Of a stretch of DNA of 24,152 nt, positions 12,201-18,200 are shown piece after piece. The notes below the pieces were generated by a model that saw only the letters and a program-made list of their open reading frames with translations, was not told where the DNA came from and ran no database searches. Source of the stretch: an uncultured Lachnospiraceae bacterium. Lineage in GTDB: Bacteria; Bacillota; Clostridia; Lachnospirales; Lachnospiraceae. Each line of letters opens with the position of its first letter. The stretch's first letter is position 1. The position numbers were made by a program, and so were the translations under genes. Location: positions 1 to 24,152 of the forward strand of contig CAKSBI010000034.1 in NCBI GenBank assembly GCA_934437985.1. Reading direction: 5' to 3'.

Positions 12201-15200
12201 GGCATTGACATAAACTACCTTATCTTCATTTTTTCCATTAAAGCTGTATACAAGCTTATTAACCTTAGGGTCGGTTACATCAGCAGTTCCATCCCCATCA
12301 TAATCTGCACAATATACCGGATACTTATCTACACCGATATTCTGTACCCAGTTATCATTACCGGATGCTTTATTAAGTGTATATGCAAGCTCTCCTGTTG
12401 AAGCACTGTCCTTTGCAAGTATTGTAACAGGATTCTTCTCTTCATCACTGTAGCTTCCCAAAGAATATACGTTCTTTACCTTCAGCGTATCACCACATAT
12501 TGCCTGGCCTGTAACATTTTCGCCAAATTCTGCATCTACATAACAATTTTCAACATCGTTATAGTCATATCCAAAATTAGCCACAGGTTCAACGCATCCA
12601 ATAAGTGCGCCTGCATCTGTAATACTTATATTCTCCGAAGACATTCTTCCAACATATGCACTGTTAGTAACCATGCATCTTGAATACTGATCCGGTGAAT
12701 ATCCAATAAGTCCACCGGCATATACCCTGTCCTCACCGGTTCTTGTACTTATTATATTGATATCACTTACACAGTTATCAATAACAACTTTATTATAGTC
12801 TCCATACAAGCCTGTAATGTATCCTACCAGACCTGACAGATATCTTGAATCAGACTTAACCTGACCCCCTACATTAAGATTCTTAATCTCTGAACCTGCT
12901 GCAACATATCCGAATAATGCATTACCGCCGGTTACATTGATTCCTGATATTGAATATCCGTATCCATTAACACGTCCGGCAAAAGGAATATCCTTATTAC
13001 CCCATGAACTGATCTCCTTATCAAGAACAATATCCGATGTAAGTATATATGATGCTGATGCATACTCTTTATAAGCATTACTCATTCTGACAGCCCAGTA
13101 CAGATTCTCTGCATTAGCTATCTTATATGGATTCTCCTCTGTTCCATCACCGGCACATGCTTCATATCCTTCAGCATTACCATATAATAACTTATATGTA
13201 ACATCACCATTCAGTGTTTTACTGTCACCTGGCTTCACAATATCACTGCTGTCATCAGCATTAACCCATCCTGATGCTGCAGCTACATCCTGAAGCTCTT
13301 CCGGATATCCCTGAATCTCATACTGCGCTCCTGCATTGCCATATGAGGTACTGATAACAGAATCTCCAATACAGAATGCTGCCTGATATACCGGTGTTAT
13401 ATCAGCCTTATCAGTAACTGTAACAGGTCCGGCATCAACCCCAAGCTCCTGGCTCCACATACTGTTCTCATCTGACATAAGCTTATAAGCAAGTGCACCG
13501 GAGGACACATCTGATGTACTGATACGCTCCTGTACCGACTCACTGCTATTGAAAATATTCCAGTCATTACTATCAGCTGCATAACAATTAGCGGCATTGA
13601 TGTAGTTATTTTTGTAACCTGCTATTGCATAACAAGAATCTCCTGCCTTACCCTTTTTACTTACAAAATCTGAATAGCAGTTATTAATATACGCATTCCT
13701 GTCGCTCGTAAATCCTAATATTCCACCATAATAAGTCATCTCAGATTCTGTTTTACTGTCAATCGATCCTGTAAATGAGCAATTATCAATACGTATCTCA
13801 TAATTATATTCAGCACCTGCAATTCCACCAACATAGTTCTTCCCATTGGTTGTTATATCCATGTCTGAATGACAGCCGCTTATCCTTAATGTTCCATTCG
13901 AGAAACCAACAAAGCTTCCGACATATACATTACCGGCATCAATCTTTCCATGTAGTGTCAGATCCTTAATCACAACGTTTCCGGATACATGACCGAAAAG
14001 GCCTGTGTATTCCGTTTCATTCACAATGTTAAGATTACTGATGCTGTGTCCTTTTCCATCAAATGTTCCTGTAAATGAATTCTTTACCGTTCCGATAGGC
14101 TCAAAATTAGCTATGTCAGATTCACCCATATCTATATCTTTATTAAGTATATAGCTTGCAGACATATAGCTTTTGTTATATTCCATCTCATATCTTATAT
14201 AACGAAGCTGTGCCGCTGACGATATCTCATATGGAGATTCCTGAGTACCATCCCCTGCAATATTATCATCATACTCACTCTTCTTGATAAGTGAAGAATC
14301 TGCCAGGGTTGTATATATCTTCTGGGTCACACCTTTATTAATGTCCACAGAAGTAATCTTATTGCCTTCTTCATCTGTGAATGTATCATATACATACATT
14401 CCATTATCCTTATTAATCTCCTTAAGAGTTACATTATGACCTATATTACCTGCAATTACTGCTACTTCTGTACCAGAATCCCTGTCAACTACAGGTATGG
14501 ACAATACCTCAGAAGCTTCAGGATGAAAATACGCCAGAACAGGTGTACTATCTGCATTATCACCTGTAAGTGTCTGTGCCCATATAAGCTCTTCTGTGCC
14601 TGCGCCCTTCTGAAGCTCATATGCTGCATTACCATCTGACATGTCAGGCACACATTTTATGGTTGAATCCCTTCCCAGCTGATTGCTTGCAGGTAAATTG
14701 CTTGCAGGTAATTTTAAGTTTTCCTGTGTATAATAACAATTCTTAATATTATTATTGCCACCTGCATTATTAATATATGAAGCTGAAGCTGCATTTTTGA
14801 ATTCACCTGTAGTCAGACAGTTGCTTATAACCGCCCTGCTGTCTATTAAATCAGCAAGACCGCAGCATTTGCCGCTTCCCGCATCCTTAACACTAACATA
14901 ACAGTTAGTCACAGTTCCATATATACGTGATGATATTGCTCCGGTCGAATCTGAGCCATAGATATAATCCATATCGGCTTCACACATATCTATGACACCT
15001 AGGTTTGATTCTGCCCTTCCGGCAATACCACCGGCATAGTATCCTCTTATATATCCCGTTACCTTACATTTATATATGTATGATTCGGAATCAGATGTAA
15101 TATATCCTGCAATTCCACCAATATAATCATCACCCCACATATGCACATCTGCATATGAGCTTACAATGGAAGACTTTCCTGTGATATATCCTGCAATTCC

Positions 15201-18200
15201 TCCCACATTATCATCACAGTCCACATATGCATTAACCTTACAGTTATCAACGGCTGACCCCTTAAGGTATCCTGCGATTCCACCAAAATTTGATGATTGC
15301 CATTCAAATGAATCCACTGTTGTTGAGCTGTATACTGATACATCTGATATACAATTAACAATCCGTGTCTTATCAGTATATCCGGCAACAGCACCTGCAT
15401 ATTTTCTTTTCTGCCCTGTAGGATATATGATACCTTTATCTAATGTAATATTCTTAATAACAGCATTCTCAGTATAACCGAATAAGCCCGTATAGTCAGA
15501 ATCTATCTTAACATATAATCCGGTTATCTTATGTCCGTTACCATCAAACTCTCCCTTGAAATGGTTAGTATTGGTTCCAATAGGTGTCCATCTGTTAGCG
15601 GCATTCTCCACAGTGTAGATCTTCTTATCAGCATTCTTTGTCCACTGTGCACCCGGATTAATGTCAATATCTGTCATCAATCTCGCAGATATTGCATTGT
15701 TACCACTTTTAACCTGTTTTGTGAACCAGTTAAGCTCATCCACATAGTATATCTCATATACTCCATCATCTGCTTTTGCCGGTTCCCTGTCGGACTTACC
15801 ATCCCAGCCTGAATATACCTTCCATTTTGCATAGACAGTAACATCACCTGTTGTCTCAGCTGATATGCTGTCTATGGCTGTAGTACACTCAGCATCACTA
15901 TACCAGCCCTCAAAGGTATACCCTGCCATATACGAAGGACGCTTAACAAGTGTATAAGCTGTTCCCTCGTTATACTGCTTTCCTGATAATCCGGATACTT
16001 CAGTTCCTGATGCCAGATTCTCCGGTACATCCTCTGTCACCGTATTACCATCTGCATCTACAACAATACCATTTTTATAGATAACATTCTTCCAGCCGGA
16101 ACCTGTCTTTAACTTCTTGGCATACACAGTCATATCACCTGTAACATCAATCTTTGTTCCAAGTGCTTTACCTGTAAGCTCCTTATTATCATACCAGCTA
16201 TCTACTTGATAACCAGCCCCAGCATCTATATCAGTCCTAAGTGTGTAAGAACCTTTGTTAGCATATTCCACACTGAACTCGTTAACACCTGTCACGTATG
16301 TAATCTTATATACAGGATAATCAGACCTTCCTAATACCGGCATGGTATCAGCATCTTCACCGGTAAGCTTCTGCCCATATGCATTACGGCCAAGCATTGC
16401 ATTAAGCTCATAACACCTGCCACCATTTTTGTAGAGTTCACCACATGATATATCCTCGGCATAGCTTCCAGAGTCATCATATATGTGTACGATACCGGCA
16501 TTGATAGTATCATCCTTTAATACCTTTATATTTTTACAAGTAATTGTTCCATTTTTTTTGCCGGCAATAAGACCGACCTTACTACTTGCACCTTCCTCAA
16601 CCTTTATGACCACATCAGAAGCTGTATCTGATATAGTCGGTCTATAGTAACTACCCAGAATACCTCCTGCATATGCATTGCTTCCACTTTTTACGGTAAT
16701 ATTACCTGTTACCGTACAGTTCTTCACGGAACCATAGTACGCCCATCCTAATACCGGTCCATAATAAGATATACTATGAGATTCTTTGCCCACCTCAATG
16801 TCTCCATTGACTACACAGTTATTAATGTCTGTGGAATCAGCATATCCACCCAGTATACCAACATATGTAGTATTTTCATCTTTTGTACGGCTCCCCACTT
16901 TTCCGGATATGATAAGATTACTTATCTTACAATAATACATATACCCGAACAATCCTACATAGCTACCCTGGATATTAGTAATATCCAGTCCGCTTATCAT
17001 ATATCCCTGTCCATCAAGTGTTATATGCTCTGCACGAATACCTGAATCTATTCCTATTACTGAATAACCCTTCATATCCTCAGCAGTAAATACAATATCC
17101 TTAGTAAGGACATACTTCTGCCTATTAGCCAGCTTATTGTATGTCTTGTTATTGACAACTGCTGCAAGAGCTTTAATATCAGCCACAGAACTAAGCTCGT
17201 AAGCTCCATTTTCATTCTTGTCAAGATCAATATTATACTCTAATGATATAGCTTCATCAGTTGTTGTATCATCAGCAGAATACGATATAGTCCCCACATT
17301 CACATCATATATCATATCCCCGGCCTTCCATCCACTGAATCTTATACCCTGGACCTTGTCAGGAACCTCAAGGTTAATATCTATCTTCTGCCCCGGATTC
17401 ACATAATAATCTGTACTGCCGTCTATTCCATTGACTGTAATCTTCTTGACAACATTTCCATCATCACTAAGTGCGATACGCGGTTTTGTGTCCTTAGCAT
17501 CGCCTGAAAGCTTCTGACCCCATGTATATGTATCAGCCCCTTTATTCAGATTATAAGCAGCCATACCTGATGCAACATCCGCGTCACTAAGCTTATTACC
17601 GTAACGTGATGCCATATCACTGCTGTCAGGGTTATTAGTATAGTAATTATTACTATTAACAGAGGTTGACGTTGAACTGATTATAGGATAATTGCCGGTA
17701 CCACAATCCTCTGAATCATACTCTGCCAGTGAAAGGCAATTCTTAACAGATGCATAATTGAAGCTATCAGAGCTTCCCAGGATTCCGCCAATACCTTTAA
17801 GTACATTATCTCCCTCAGCACTCATTTTACCTTCATAACAACATCCCAGTATACGGTTGGCATAGTTATCCCCACTGCCATCTATCCGTCCTACTATTCC
17901 ACCAAAGCCGCAGTCAATCTGCTCCCCTGCTGTACAGGTAATATTAACTGATGACCTGCATTTTTCAATCAGCGTTCCCTTACCTGCATTGGAGTGGGAT
18001 ACAAGACCTGACGCATACATTCCGTTAGTGTATATATCTCCGTCCACTTCAAGATTACGGATCACTGAGCCATCTGCTATATATGCAAACAATGCAGCAG
18101 CACCTGCATCACCATCAGCAGCCACCTGCTCATTAATATATATATTACTGATCTTATGTCCCTTACCATCAAATGTTCCTGCAAAAGGTATACTCCTAGT

